This document shows positions 1 to 12,047 of a DNA stretch of 64,000 bases, piece after piece (positions within the stretch are counted from its first letter, which is position 1; each line of letters opens with the position of its first letter). The stretch comes from Halichondria panicea. Its lineage: Eukaryota; Porifera; Demospongiae; Suberitida; Halichondriidae. The stretch spans positions 4,419,442 through 4,483,441 of the forward strand of contig NC_087379.1 in NCBI RefSeq assembly GCF_963675165.1. The letters run 5' to 3'. Under the pieces are notes generated by a model. The model was not told where the DNA came from. It did not search any database and was given only the letters and a program-made list of their open reading frames with translations. The position numbers and the translations under genes are program-made.

Positions 1-1738
1 ACGAAAGGGACTGTATGACTTTTATTAAACTTGACAACGCGATATAAATTCAGTATACATTCCACATCAAAATACAGAACGGAATTAATAGACTTACTTC
101 GGCTGTCGATTGATTACGTCATTGTTGCTGGTCTTGACTGCACTACCAGCAGAGGTGGCTCTGCCCTGAGGCGGACTGTATGGAGGGTAGTCATGACATA
201 TGTAGTGTACAGTGTGTACAGTAAAAACTCAAAGTGTAACATGCACTTTTACTTGCACAAGATGCACAGGACAGAGGTAATGACTCAATAGCTTAGACTA
301 GGCCATTTTGCCATCTAATTACATTAATCATGTAATCGTTGTAATCGTGGAAAGGTGTGAACAGTGACAATTAACAATTATAGTTTATGTTTACCTGTTA
401 GTTGACGATTCCCCTGATCGGTAATCAGAGCCTAAAATCCGTGCTCTGTGTGCAGAAAAACACAGTCAACCATAATACACATACACTGGGACCTCTACAA
501 CCTAGCATATAAGCTATGTATAACACTACAATTGATGGTCTTTCCTACATTGTAATTGTAGGCAGTGTACCCAACCTTACCCCCCCTAAACCTTAAATCC
601 TTAGACTGCAATCTTAATTCACACACCTAGCTGAAGCATACTCAGCCTCTCTCTCTGCAAGTGTCTTGTACTGCTTGGTAGAGGGGGCGTGTGCCGAGGT
701 GGGGTGAGTGGGGGGTGACCCATCAGATTTACGCTTTAAGATCTTGATCTATGCATAGAAGGACTTTGAATACAAGAACCTACATGTACATGTACACGTA
801 CATACATTATCAAGCAGCGAGAATTGGAGAATTTATAATAATAATACATGTACATGTAACACATGTATCTATTCTTCACGGTATCTCTACACTATTATGC
901 ACAGGAACCTATAATTACGACAGCTTTATGTGCATAATTATACTGAGCACATGTAACGTAGTCCCATAAAAGTTACATGTGCTCAGTATATAATCTACTG
1001 CCACACTTACTGGTGCTACATACTCCGTCCGATCTGAGTCCTGTATCTTGAGGGGGAGTTGAGTCTGGGGTTCAGAGGTGGAGCTAGGTGGGGGGGCTTG
1101 GGTCTGCTCTGTGGGAGGTCGTGCCTTGATCTTCACCACTTTACTGTGTGGTGGCGTGGGTGAGGATAACCATTTAAATTCGTATTTTAGTGAATTCATA
1201 CACGGCTAGGCATTTAGAAGTACATGCACGTAGCACTACTAACATTACATGTACGATACATCACTGGTATGTGTAATTATTGCATGTATGCCTGCTTTGA
1301 TCAGAAAAAAGTACATAAACAAATATAATCCTAATATCACACACAAACATTAACGGTATTAGGGGGACACAAACCGCGCAAAGAAATACTGTATCAATAC
1401 ATCCCTAACTTACATGGGCTGTAACTGTTTATGTCGCTCTTCCATACGACGCTCTAACTCCTGGAGTATGTGTGTACAGTTAGGGTGATTGGCAGTATGA
1501 TACGTTCACATACTATCACGTAAACACATTGGTACTTTTACACAGTGTGCATGTGTGTTATTTCTAGTCTCGACCCATCTAAGTACCTGACAAGAAGTGT
1601 GTGTAGATCTATCAGAACCATGCATAATACATGTGTGAGCTTTGAACCTATTAATTTTATTAGACTTTCAAACAAGTCACTCACTTCAGTGTCAGCATCT
1701 TCCCAGTTGTCTACAACGCTTTCTTCTTCTTCAGCCAT
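1..1738 (-). CDS. SZRD1: SZRD1-like SUZ-domain protein (3' end off window)
   Basis: Minus-strand gene read from splice signals. Exons are 1738-1685, 1460-1414, 1143-1011, 748-627, 445-395 and 175-98; the last coding piece probably starts at 10 and leaves the window. All phases join. The N-terminus MAEEEESVVDNWEDADTE is followed by an Arg/Glu-rich helix (ELERRMEERHKQLQ), then PLKIQDSD, IKILKRKS, then LAEREAEYASARARILG, and finally SNNDVINRQP. This order matches animal SZRD1: acidic Trp-containing start, basic helix, SUZ core with AEREAEYAxAR-x-RILG, and the NxVIRQP tail of the SUZ-C region. SUZ domains bind RNA, and SZRD1 is a small, poorly characterised protein. The initiator is chosen because it begins the family-like N-terminus and is followed by a good GTGAGT donor. 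It is divergent to SEC62 and probably shares its promoter. The final exon is the least certain part. Confidence 0.85.
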
Positions 1739-1883
1739 TGATACTGGTACTGTGTATGTGTGCAGACAACAGGGACCGCACACATATATCCAATTAAAGC
1801 ACACCTGCTTCTGAATTGAAGAGCACCCTCATGGCATAAAAAACTTTGTGAGTGAATTCCTGTACAACGTACGAACAAGGAGA
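1739..1883. promoter_or_regulatory. Probable bidirectional promoter between SZRD1 and SEC62
   Basis: The two start codons face away from each other with only about 145 bp between them, so both 5' UTRs and the core promoter must lie here or within a short upstream leader. A CCAAT word (1791-1795) and an A/T-rich stretch near 1837-1845 are visible. No strong TATA box stands out. Shared use is inferred from geometry alone. Confidence 0.5.
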
Positions 1884-4800
1884 ATGGGAAAAAAGACAAA
1901 GGTGCCTATTCAATGTTTAAATCTCTATGCTTCTGTATAGAGGTCTATTTGTATAAAACAATCACATTGTGCCTGGCTAGTGAGTATAGTATAGTAGTCT
2001 AAGCTCATAAAAGCTGAGATTGTAACTGCCTAAGCCACCGACTGACTGTCACAATGAAACTATCATCATTTATCGTGAGCGTACATTGCAGCTTAGTTTC
2101 TGTAGCTGTACAGTGTGTAGAACTCCACTTACATCTATATAAGTGGAGTTCTACACGGTACAGCACGGTACAACTACATGAATGTAGCTTGGTACCGTAC
2201 ATTCATGTACGTATGTAAGCTTATTTCATTACATTTTCTTCAGGACAAAGATAATGCTACTGATACCAAGGAGAGGAAAAAAGCTGTAGAGGCTGTTGCT
2301 AAGCACCTGCGATTCAGCCTGTCTGTCAAAGAGGCTCAGGTCAAAGGCAAAAAGATTGAGTATTTCTCTGGTTCCAAAGCTGTTGACTGTCTCATGTCTT
2401 CCAAGTGGACGCAAAAACCCAAGGATTTGGACTCCTATACCCCGTACTTCACCTCACGATCCACTGCAGTGGACTTCTGCACACAGTACGTGATACAATC
2501 ATAATATTGTATGTACATGTACATGTGCATTGCGTATAGTGTGTGTACTTTAGTTATGCCTGTAAACGTGTCCAGGTCTATTGCGGAATCGCGAGACACT
2601 TTATTATGTATGTGACAGCCCTTATTTTGCACTGAAAAGTTATTTGTCAATCTGTGTGGTACTTTTTACTTTCACTCCACTGAATGTCAGTACACTCTCC
2701 ACCTTATGCAACCTTATGTATGTAGTGGTGGATAGGTTTTTCTACTTGCAAGTAAAGGTACATAACTACATAATTATACCAATAACTACGTTCTACAGTG
2801 GAACCTCTATTAAACAGACACTATAGAAAGGTGGTCTCAGTTGAGAGGTTCAATTGTATGCTATAATTATGAGTAAATTTATGCTACAAGTGAATCTTGG
2901 AACTTTGGTAACTGCTTCTCTAGCTCATACACGCTTTGAAAAGGCTACAGAACGAGCTACAGATACTGTAGGTTTTAATAGTTGTGCACAAGTACTGCAT
3001 ATCTCAGTACTACCATTTAATTTATCAGACACTTCTAATAATCTCGGAGCAATGTTCGTTATTCTAATACAGCGGTCATTCTAGTGCTTTAATTTCACTA
3101 AATATCCGGACATTACTTTGAAAAGTTAAGATGCGTTCCAAGCAATGTAGCTTTATACAGTTAGCAACAGTTCTGCAGTTAGATAGCTTGAGGATTAGCT
3201 ACCTAGTGCAACAACTACATGTAATCAATCACACACTGTACTATTAAGCTCTCATGCAGATACATGCCACATGCCTGGTCTAATTATTCTAGACATCTCA
3301 GTGTGCTATATATAATGATCTGTTTCAATTTTATCATATTTCTTTTTAGCTGTTGTCCGATAAATATGGTATTTTTCTGCTGTTTTCTAGTGTAGCTGGA
3401 TGTTATTAGATAAGGGACTAGAAAGCTGTTGTACGGAGTAGAGAGGTGGCCGTTTCGAGAGATTGATTCATACTGAAGTCTATGTATAGTTTCAATCCGA
3501 ACCTGAGTTGTTGGTCGTTTTATAGCGTGTGGTTGGCTTTTCGTAGGTGGTCTTTATGAGTGGTTCCATTGTAACTCTTTTCAGTAAGATTGCATGTAAA
3601 CCTATGTGGTTTTCAGGTGCAGTAGCTTCCTTGTTACATGTACATTTGTACTGAATTGTCTGACAGTGAATGAACAACTAGCTTTTATGTTCGCGGAGCA
3701 TGTCTAACGTGACGAGTCTGTACATTCAGCATCAATGAAGTGTTAGTGTTCTGCTTTCTTTAAATGTGTATAGATAATTGTAAATTGTCTTGTTTCTTAT
3801 ACTCAGATTACTGCGTCAACGTTTGTTCATTCGTCTGAGGAAAATTGACGTGGCTCCAAAAAGTGAACCATCGCCAGCCCCAGGGGAGGAGGGGGAGGGG
3901 CCTCGTAAGAGAAAGACCACTGACTCCCCCAGAGCCAAGAAGGTCAGTATCACAGAGCACATATTTTATTAGGGTAACTGTGTTCACAGAGGTGTTAGTT
4001 TTGACAGTGGATGTTCTATACATGTATTGATGTGAGAGGAGATCATGCGTCATTGGGGCAACTTGTTCTGGTATAGATCCAGCTTTGTGAGGGGGAAATA
4101 TTATGTGAGACAAGAAGGCCTCACTAGCTCTCATGAGATTCAATGCATCAATTGGTCCTTAATTTTACTGAGATATATCGTGCACAATGCAGCGCTGTGC
4201 CCGGAATTTTTAAAGTTGTTGCTATTTTCAATCCTCAATCTCAATTCAACGCACAAATGTACCTTTTTTTTTAACCGAAGAGGTAGTTATCTAGTGGTTG
4301 CTAGTACCGTCAACCAAGCACCAGTGGGGGCACATCCCGACAATGTAAGGGAGAGTTACATATTCATGTAACTGCATGTAACTTCCTGTATTAGTATGAT
4401 TTGTGTGCATACATATACGTAGGGTTTCATCTAGGATTAAAAGTTGGGGAGTGGGGGAGGTTTGGTTGCGCACGCTGCTAGGTGTTTGGCCACACCCCCT
4501 TTTACATTAGTGCATCACAGTTACAGTAGATCTAGTTATGTATTGCACATCACAGACAGTACTAATGTGATGATGTTACAATGAAAGCCCCGCTGGTGCT
4601 GATGCCTCGGTGGAGGTGCCAAAGCTACATATAACCTACTAATAGCTAGCTTTATACACACATTGATCATGATTTTGCTGCATGCAGAATCCAGAATCAC
4701 AGGGAGTAGGTAATGATCTACGATGATTGTAGTTAAAAATGATCGATGCCAAAAGTTCCAAGTGTAAAATTAATGGCTGCAAGTCAGCATGCAGAGCCTT

Positions 4801-5074
4801 GCAGCTCTCTTCTCACTCTTGCAACTACCAATAGCTAGCGTTCTAGTGCAGAGCTAACTACTAAGTAGAGTAGCAACACTCGGTGAACAAGTTTTGCTAC
4901 GCACTCTTCTGAAAAGGCTGCAATGGCATTCCAAGTAAGCAAAACTAGGCATAACTCAAGAACGAAGTTTTATTTTGCAAATCCACGAATTAAAACCCAA
5001 GAGAACATGACTAGAAGCCTATAGAAACTCTTACTTGCTACTTCATTGATCCTTGAGCAGCTGTAGCAGCCTGA

Positions 5075-5112
<38 letters not shown>

Positions 5113-8100
5113 ACACACACACACGTATACCTCGCTTGCGCATGCGCACCGAGGCATAATAATTATTTTTGGGGGGAAGGTTCACCCCTGCCCCCCCCCC
5201 CACTAGATGAAACCCTGTACATACATGAGCCAGATCATGGGGTTCAATGGGATGATTGTTGTTTGTTACAGAGCGAAGGGAATGACAGTGATGTAGGGAA
5301 GAAAAGGAAGAAGAAATTTAGACTTGAGCTGCATGAGCAGCAGTCAACATTTGTGGACTCTCCCGATGAGGTATGTACATATGTGTTTTAGAAAAAACCA
5401 CTAGCACTGATCTATTTATTCTGGTGTACGTAAAATACATGTGATGGAGTTTAAGTTTGTTAAACGAGGTTAATGGGGTGGAGCGTATGCCTCACATGTA
5501 TATGGTAAAGCGCATGAGTAATATCACATGGCGTAGTATCACATGGCCTCGTGCTTGCTAATAGCTTAACTGTTGCTGGTTAGCTATCCTTCAATTCGAT
5601 TGTCTCCTCTACAAGGGAGTCAAGTGTGTTGTCACACTTACACAGGAGCTGGCTTTATCAGTCTGAGCATCCAAACATAAAATCGGTCCTGGCAGGAACA
5701 GCTCACAGAGCACAGGGCATCAGTCCAGTGGTAGCAACCTGTAGCCCACAGGTTAGTAGCAAGTAATTAATCATCCAGCATTCCATGGATTATGTGCTTA
5801 GCGGGATGCAGACATCCCAGCACTGGCACTATAGGCGGTCCAGGGTATTGGCATCATGGTAATTAATCCGTTTCTGACACAATCTGAACCACCTCCAAAG
5901 GTGGGTTGGCTAATCCGGATTAGAACCCGGATAAGGGCCGTTTACACGAACGCGGTTAGGTTTAATCCGGATTCCAACCCAGATTAAAGGCCTCGTGTAA
6001 ACGGGGCTTATGTAATTAAGCACCCTTGATCCAGGGTATTGGCATGGTAATTAATCACCCCATTCGACGGTCCAGGGCTGGGCAGTCCCGTAGGCATGAC
6101 CCCTGGGCACGGACCTTTGGTACTGTTAGTATGTACATCAATGTATGTACCGTATAGCGGGTAATTTTCGGGGGACAAAATATTCGTGGTTCAGCAATAT
6201 TGAGACATTTCGTGGGTAATATTTTCGTGGTTGGAGCTTGCACTGCAGGTAAAGGTAGGCAAGGTCGCTTCATTTGTGGGTAAAATATTCGTGGTCAGAC
6301 CTCCAACCACGAAAACCACGAATATTTTGCCCCACGAAAATTACACGCTATACGGTATGTAATTAAGCACCCTTGATGAACTTTCCGTGGGGGTGAGTGG
6401 CTGTGATATCTGCGGGGGTGAAGTGCTTAGCGGGACAACGGCGTCCTGCTAATCACCTAACCCCCTCTCCAGTTACCTCCCCCCCCCCCACCCAAATGGT
6501 CGGACGACCCTGGGATACATACTGGCAATCGAGGACAGTGGAACACAGCCCGCCCACTAAGTAAACACACATTGGCGGTCTGGTACCGTAAACGCACGCA
6601 GAATACAGACTGGGCAGTCTGACAGAATACGGTCTGAGGCATTGACAGAATACGGACTGGGCAGTCTGGGGCATTGATCGTGAACTCAGAATACGGCATT
6701 GACAGTGAACTTAGAATACAGACTGGGCTGTCTGGGGCATTGACCGTGAACACAGAATACGGTCACGGTCTGGGGCAGAATACGGCATTAACACAGCCTA
6801 GAGTAGATAAGAACCATCATTATTTCCTTCCTAGAAGTGGAGCAACACAACAAACACATAAATTGAGCGCGTTACTTGTCATTTCCTATTATATAGCTAG
6901 CCAGTATAACTCCTTGCACACACAAAATTATATTGCGTGGTAAAACTCTTCAATTGATGAATTAATTGAGCCGCATGAGGTCACACTAGCTGGGCGTTGC
7001 CCGGACAAATACCCCGACAGTATATATTGTTAGTCATGGCGATAGTTCTCTGTGCAAGCTGATTGGGCTGCACTCCTCAGTACAGCAGCACAACTCTAGA
7101 GTATCTCCAACCAAGCATGTGATCTTATAATTATTGTTCACATTCCATCTCACTAAGGCTGAGGATAAAGTATCACACCGACACCACTAGAATCATATAA
7201 CCCAGCAGGGGAATAGAGAAAGGCCTCACTAACATAATTATTACGTGTGTGTGTATTGTAGAATAGCTTAGGTTTCCACGATCAACACATGCTTCATCAG
7301 GTATATTTACATGACTTGAAGACAATGATTCATACCATTCGATTTTCATGCCTCAGGCTTCCAGCCAATTCTGGCAAAACGGGGTTCTAATGAAAAGTCT
7401 GTAGACTCATCATAGCTGCTTTGGTGGTGGGCTGTCGCATTGCAGACCCAGACTGTAGGAAAACAGCCTCTACACTCTAATATTTCCTTTCTAGCCATTC
7501 TGGGCAAGACGTGGCTCCAATTTAAAAGTCGGTCGAACAAAGCAAGCTATCGCTATAGCGTGGAACTGACTGTCGCATAGCTCTACACATTAATATGTAC
7601 TCTCAGGCTTATGGTCATTTCAGGCAAGACATGACTACACAAATAGGGCTATATGCAATGACGCCATCATCATACAGCCGCGTTGGTTCTCGGGAACTGA
7701 CTGGTGCATGACAGGGCTGTCTCCATCCTGTCAGTATTAAACTTGGACAAAAAGGAGAGCACAACAATGTGCCGTACAGAACACCATTAATGTCTTCATT
7801 TGGCAATGTTCCTAACAGAGCGTGACTAACATTGTTAGCCAGTTTTGTCGTTAGTTCTGTACGCCGTCATAATCATAACGAAGTAGACGGTACATGTACA
7901 TGTGGGGGAGTCCTATACATACACTTCCTTGTATTTGTGGGCTCAGTTAAATAAACAAACAATACTACTTCCTTTGAGGGGGCTCGCAGCTAAGCTTCTC
8001 ACCTCTTTATTCTCCCTCGCCCAGGGATTAATGTTATTGATAGTCATAATTATTCATTAAGGTCATCTCCAACCGGGCGATAATCGCTAATGATATTCAT

Positions 8101-9994
8101 AACTGCGGTGTTGGGCTTGGCTTACGATAAACAGCTCAGCCCCTTCCCATGTCGCTCCACCCTACCAACTCCCCTGGCTGTGTAGTTAACTGGTGACTCT
8201 ACTGAAGTCAGCCAATCAACATCAGCGTAACAAACATTAACTATAATTTATGTGTTACACTTTGCTTGTTTGTATATGTAATTAGTAGAACCTCGCTTAT
8301 CCAACCCTCCATTACAGCTTATTTCTCTAGGACAGTGTCAAAGTTCAACTAATAATCATGAAATGGGCGTGACCTTTAAATTCGCATGCACAATGAACAT
8401 TATTATGTTACCATGGAGACATATCTGTTTATTATCTTCTGCGCATGTGCATACGACCATATGCACTAAATTTGCACTGCTGTTTATCAAATAAGTGCAT
8501 GGGTGAATCAAGGCATGTTTGTTATTCATTCGATTATCCGGGATATTTATTCAGTTATCTGGCCTCCCTAAAGTGTCTGGATAATTGAAGTTCTACTGTA
8601 GCAGGACACTGTGTGTTTGTTGGGAAAAAGTACACAGTAGTCAGTACGACACAGTAGTCAGTATGTCAACATATAGCTTATTTTTGTATGTAGCAAATCA
8701 ACGTTTAACAATCTGCACACATTCACTCACTCACAGATCTACTACTGGCAGTATGACCCTCCAAGCAGAACCACGTATATCATTGGAAGTGCAATTGGTG
8801 AGATATCTACTGCATTTGCGTTTGTATCCGAGGATTAGGAGTCAGTATTAGAGTAGTATGGTTAAGAGTGCGGTATGGTTGCTTACTTTGAAGGCTACTC
8901 TTCAGACTCATGTGTAGCAACATCTGTGATTAATCGTTTATGCATTTATCTGCAGTTTAGTAAAAAAAATTCGAACGCAGCAGGTATTCAAAAACAAGTC
9001 CCTGTGCAATTACTCGCTTGACGGCATGTAATTATTGGTACGGGGTTGATTGCTATACGACTTCCAGTGCACTAATAGCACATTAGTAAAAAATATATAT
9101 TTGATATAACCACACACACTACAGTGGTTGGTGCCGTCACTTTAACCCTTCAGCCACTGTGGCCTGACTCAACACGGGCTGGTGTGTGGTATGCCAGTAT
9201 GGGCCTCTTCGGTGTGATGGGGTTCCTTGTCCTCCTTATCATAGGTGAGAGAGTCTTGTAGTCTGCTACAGGCGGAAAATCTAGCCCCCCTCCCATTTAA
9301 TTTATTGGATGCTCTGAAACACTTTGTGTGTTCACTACAGTACTGCATTAGTTGCCTAATAGTCGATCAGTTATGTGTACATTGTATAATTGCTAATTTG
9401 AAAAGTTCCCCCCTCTAATTGAACAAACCCTGCAAGTGTATTTGTGTCAGTTGCCATGTGTACGGTTTCATAAGGTATCATTCCCTTCTATAATCATTGT
9501 TTTATAATCATTGTTGTGCACACACCTAACACTCCATGAAATGTGATAAGCTTTCAGTAGTTGCAGGAGATTGAGGTTGTTGCTATGTTAACACACAGAA
9601 TGGCCAGTTTTAACCTACATGTTCATAACCAACCATACATGTACATGCATGACAGTGCAGTCATGTAAGTTGACACGGAAACCAATAATGGAATATCCCT
9701 TTATCTAGTAATTCTGTTTACCATACAGCGAGATGGTTTGTATTTGGACTAGTGCAAGTGTTCACTGCTGGAAAGCTCCACTTTTGGGTTATGCCTAATC
9801 TAGACAATGAAAAATGTGGATTTTTTGAATCATTCCATCCCCTATACTCTGTTGAGTGGAAGAAAGAAAAATCGAAAAAGAAAAAGAAGCAAACAGGAGA
9901 CGACAAAGACACGCAAGAGGTCTCTGATGACAATAAAAATGGAGAAACAGAAATAGAACTAGAGAATATGAAAGAGGCTTCTGAAGACTCTTAA
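1884..9994 (+). CDS. SEC62: SEC62, ER translocon subunit
   Basis: Seven exons join in phase to about 313 aa: 1884-1901, 2244-2485, 3807-3942, 5272-5370, 8737-8797, 9125-9244, 9729-9994. SEC62 acts with SEC61 and SEC63 in post-translational import into the ER. The N-terminal domain shows KERKKAVEAVAKHLRF and YFSGSKAVDCLMSSKW, the charged cytosolic stretch is KKRKKKFRLELHEQQ, and the membrane part begins YYWQYDPPSRTTYIIG. Two transmembrane segments flank LQPLWPDSTRAGVWYASMG. The family signature FWVMPNLDNEKCGFFESF then HPLYSVEW comes before a Lys-rich acidic tail. Human SEC62 has the same order and is somewhat longer in the tail. The first exon (MGKKTK) is short and its GTGCCT donor is weak, so it is the least certain. 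Exons 5-7 lie inside a segmental duplication and have a degenerate second copy at 19-20 kb. Confidence 0.92.
2796..3571. mobile_element. Nonautonomous TIR element, pogo/Tc1-mariner-like, TA target
   Basis: The left end CAGTGGAACCTCTATTAAAC and the right end, reading GTGGTTCCATTG, are imperfect inverted repeats. A TA dinucleotide flanks each side (2794-2795 and 3572-3573), the target used by Tc1/mariner/pogo elements. No transposase is seen inside. It sits in SEC62 intron 2. A relative with the same ends is at 15505-16090. Confidence 0.6.
4421..5214. mobile_element. CAGGGTTTCATCTAG-family MITE split by a nested MITE
   Basis: The left end AGGGTTTCATCTAGG (first C apparently lost) and the right end CTAGATGAAACCCTG are inverted repeats. 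Flanks read TACGT on the left and TACAT on the right, close to the 5-bp duplication seen for two other copies of this family. Its internal sequence resumes after a second element (about 4580-5160), so this copy is older than its passenger. It lies in SEC62 intron 3. Confidence 0.7.
4580..5160 (+). mobile_element. TGCCTCGGTG-TIR MITE, about 0.57 kb, full copy nested in another MITE
   Basis: Near its left end it reads GATGCCTCGGTGG and it ends GCGCACCGAGGCAT, giving an inverted repeat with core TGCCTCGGTG. The middle holds a Ser/Cys-free AT-rich stretch and a CA microsatellite (about 5077-5125), and the right end carries a TTGCGCATGCGCA palindrome. Another full copy is at 41793-42371, a reversed copy at about 32290-32840, and partial copies near 36250-36465, 40850-41000 and 63047-63270. 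No ORF of transposase type is seen, so it is nonautonomous. Confidence 0.75.
5935..6010. mobile_element. GTTTACACG inverted-repeat element, short copy
   Basis: The sequence runs from GGGCCGTTTACACG through AATCCGGATT words to CGTGTAAACGGGGCTTA, so it folds on itself. A longer relative is at 12929-13262. It lies in SEC62 intron 4. Confidence 0.5.
6149..6356. mobile_element. Fold-back MITE with CCGTATAGCG ends
   Basis: It starts ACCGTATAGCGGGTAATTTT and ends AAATTACACGCTATACGGT, nearly perfect complements. CGTGG words are mirrored inside. The same family occurs at 22668-22893, 25316-25553, 48790-48962 and 50001-50213, with a decayed piece near 43360-43445. Confidence 0.7.
6360..6795. repeat. 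GTGAACACAGAATACGG satellite-type repeat, short array
   Basis: A leader (ATTAAGCACCCTTGATGAAC to a poly-C tract near 6480-6490) is followed by imperfect copies built from CAGAATAC, GACTGGGC and GGGGCATTGA words. The same leader plus a much longer array is found at 13400-15140. It abuts the left edge of duplicon A. Confidence 0.65.
8285..8600. mobile_element. TIR element GTAGAACCTCGCTTATCC, present in both duplicons
   Basis: Its left end GTAGAACCTCGCTTATCC is mirrored by GGATAATTGAAGTTCTACTG on the right, and TA lies on both sides. The matching copy in duplicon B is at about 18568-18886, so this insertion predates the duplication. Ends and target resemble pogo-type MITEs. Confidence 0.55.
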
Positions 9995-10507
9995 GGCTAT
10001 AGTATTTATTAGACAAAAATCATCTTAGTCTATGTTTATATCACCTATTATTTCTGTCTCGCTCTCAACAATTGATCGTATTAACCTGTATCTCAGTGCT
10101 GTGATCAGTATGTTAGTTGTCTGTGCGTGTGAATTCAGGGAATGTGTTGTAGTACTCAGGGCCCCTAGTTGGGCGTGGCCCGACCTTCTGTTAGGACGAA
10201 GAATTCCCAACGAAAGGTCGGGCCAGGCCCAACTAGGCATGCCCGATGCACATTAAATTTGACAACACCAACATGTGTATTCCCCATTGCAATTAACATT
10301 TTATGACCCATGCACATCAGCAACAACACGTGTACTCCCTAACATTTTACGTCTTCAGCGACAACAATTACCTTGTACATGAATTTTAATTTGTGTTGCA
10401 CAATCAACACATACTGAAAGCTTAGCCTAGACTGGTAAAGATCATGCATGTGGATATTATATAATATTGATATATTATCATTCTTGCACACAATGCAATG
10501 TGCATGC

Positions 10508-11575
10508 ATGTCAAAGATGGCTAGTTGTGAAGAATATAAAAACATCTTCCTTCAAGATTTTAAGGCATATCAGATCTTGGCTCTCACTGTTCCACAGAAC
10601 TTGACTGTGTGGACTGAAAAAGACTTAGCATGGAATGTTATCTTCTATGTGTACAGTGCAGTACTAGCTGTAGCTTTCCTGGGTCTGGGAGTTGTGTCAA
10701 CATTGCTGCTCTTCAAGAAAAACTGTGTCAGACTACAAAGTAAAATATTTGTTACTGTATATACATGCATCGCTGTTCTCAGTTTCAGTCGTGCATTATG
10801 GTTGGCATTAGATCCATTTGGACTAGTTGGATTTATCGCCACATCGTTTCCTGGCTGGTTTATCATATCGAGAAGTATCGAGGCTCTTGGATTCCCAAGT
10901 CTGAATGCAAGCTACACACTGATGATTGTCGCCCTATTAAAAATCAACACAAAACCAGGAGTGCCGTGGCATCACCAGTGGAAAATCATACTGCCCGTGG
11001 TGTTTGTCATTTTTATCATTGTGATTGTTACCGAGGTTATTGCCATGTCTGTACACTATCAAGGTATAATAGCAATCCTAGTCTGCGAATTTCTTTTGGC
11101 AGTTGCAGGTGTAGTAGTTTGTGTGCTATTCTTGTTCGCTGGAAATCGAGTGCTACGAAAACTCAACCAATCAGAGACAAAATCAATGCGTTTGTCAGAT
11201 GGATCCTCATCGACTTTAGAGCCCAACACTGCTGAACGTAAGCAGATATTTGCTAACAAAGAGTTGCAGCGACATCAAGCTAAAACTAAACGAACCAAAC
11301 AAAAAATTGTGACTATCACATATGCTACTGTTGTATTTTCGATCCTGTACTCTCTGATAACAGCCGGAAGACCAGTTCTAACCGCACATCTGTTTTTTGG
11401 TTCATGCTTGGGATATCACGGACAGCAAGGTCCTTCTTCAGCTTGGTTGGTGCTGGAAATCAGCCAGAGGGTGACTGAGGTAGTGCTAGCGTTGATTCTA
11501 CTCTACTCCATTACTGATATTACAGTTGTAAAGACAATCATCTGTTTACGACGTCAGCAAACTATAGACCCTTAG
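10508..11575 (+). CDS. Intronless seven-transmembrane protein, copy A
   Basis: The ORF encodes 355 aa from the MSKMASCEEY start. An in-frame ATG lies 60 bp upstream, but the residues between differ strongly from copy B, so translation probably starts here or at the next Met. About seven hydrophobic segments are visible. The first spans IFYVYSAVLAVAFLGLGVVS and the last LVLEISQRVTEVVLALILL. SFSRALWLALDPFGLVG follows the second segment, and a long basic intracellular loop (RVLRKLN to TKRTKQKIV) separates segments five and six. N-x-S/T sites occur (NLT near the N-terminus, NAS in segment four). The RAL-x-L-x-LDPFG motif weakly recalls the PRRT3/PRRT4-type seven-TM family. No rhodopsin DRY or NPxxY motif is seen. 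Function is unknown. It is just downstream of SEC62 on the same strand. Confidence 0.8.
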   Translation: MSKMASCEEYKNIFLQDFKAYQILALTVPQNLTVWTEKDLAWNVIFYVYSAVLAVAFLGLGVVSTLLLFKKNCVRLQSKIFVTVYTCIAVLSFSRALWLALDPFGLVGFIATSFPGWFIISRSIEALGFPSLNASYTLMIVALLKINTKPGVPWHHQWKIILPVVFVIFIIVIVTEVIAMSVHYQGIIAILVCEFLLAVAGVVVCVLFLFAGNRVLRKLNQSETKSMRLSDGSSSTLEPNTAERKQIFANKELQRHQAKTKRTKQKIVTITYATVVFSILYSLITAGRPVLTAHLFFGSCLGYHGQQGPSSAWLVLEISQRVTEVVLALILLYSITDITVVKTIICLRRQQTIDP

Positions 11576-12047
11576 TGTATAGACTTATGTACGTGTACAT
11601 GTACAATTACTCTAGGGTAACTGAGGTAGTGCTCTACTCTACTCCATTACTGACATTACAACAATCTGTTTACGGACATCGGCAAAGCTATAGACATTAT
11701 AGCTCAGTCTGTATGTGCATGCATGGATGTGTGTAACTCGCATAAAATCCTATACGGCTATATAATTATACTTGCTACATAATTATATATACACTAATTA
11801 ATACGGACACCTGTATAACATTATTTACATGTCAAAGTAAATGCTAGGTGCATGGGTAAAGATCATTAACTCAATTTCCTTTAACTGACAGATGTGAGTG
11901 GAATTGGCACATGCACATCTTATGTTTAGTCTATGATATTGGAAAGTTAAGATAGTATATCTGCATGTACAGCAATATATTTATGCTCACATGAATTTAG
12001 TCGAGTATAGATATACATTCAGTTATAAGCTTGTAGACAAACTCACA

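Larger units (their letters stand above)
6796..11890 (+). repeat. Segmental duplication, copy A
   Basis: This stretch is nearly collinear by eye with 16620-22272, starting at GCCTAGAGTAGATAAGAACC in both. It contains SEC62 exons 5-7 and one seven-TM gene. The similarity fades around 11757-11890, at a segment (GGTAAAGATCATTAACTC) that also precedes the Ig-receptor gene near 46840. Most differences are small indels plus two whole elements present only in copy B. Confidence 0.85.

Noticed and set aside
5053..5271. Open frame THTHTHTHRH upstream of SEC62 exon 4
   Set aside because: It is translation of a CA microsatellite and MITE end. The true exon begins at 5272 after TTTGTTACAG.
10765..11235. 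156-codon overlapping frame inside the seven-TM gene, also present in copy B (21283-21753)
   Set aside because: It is a shadow frame kept open by the near identity of the two duplicated genes, with no domain or initiation context.
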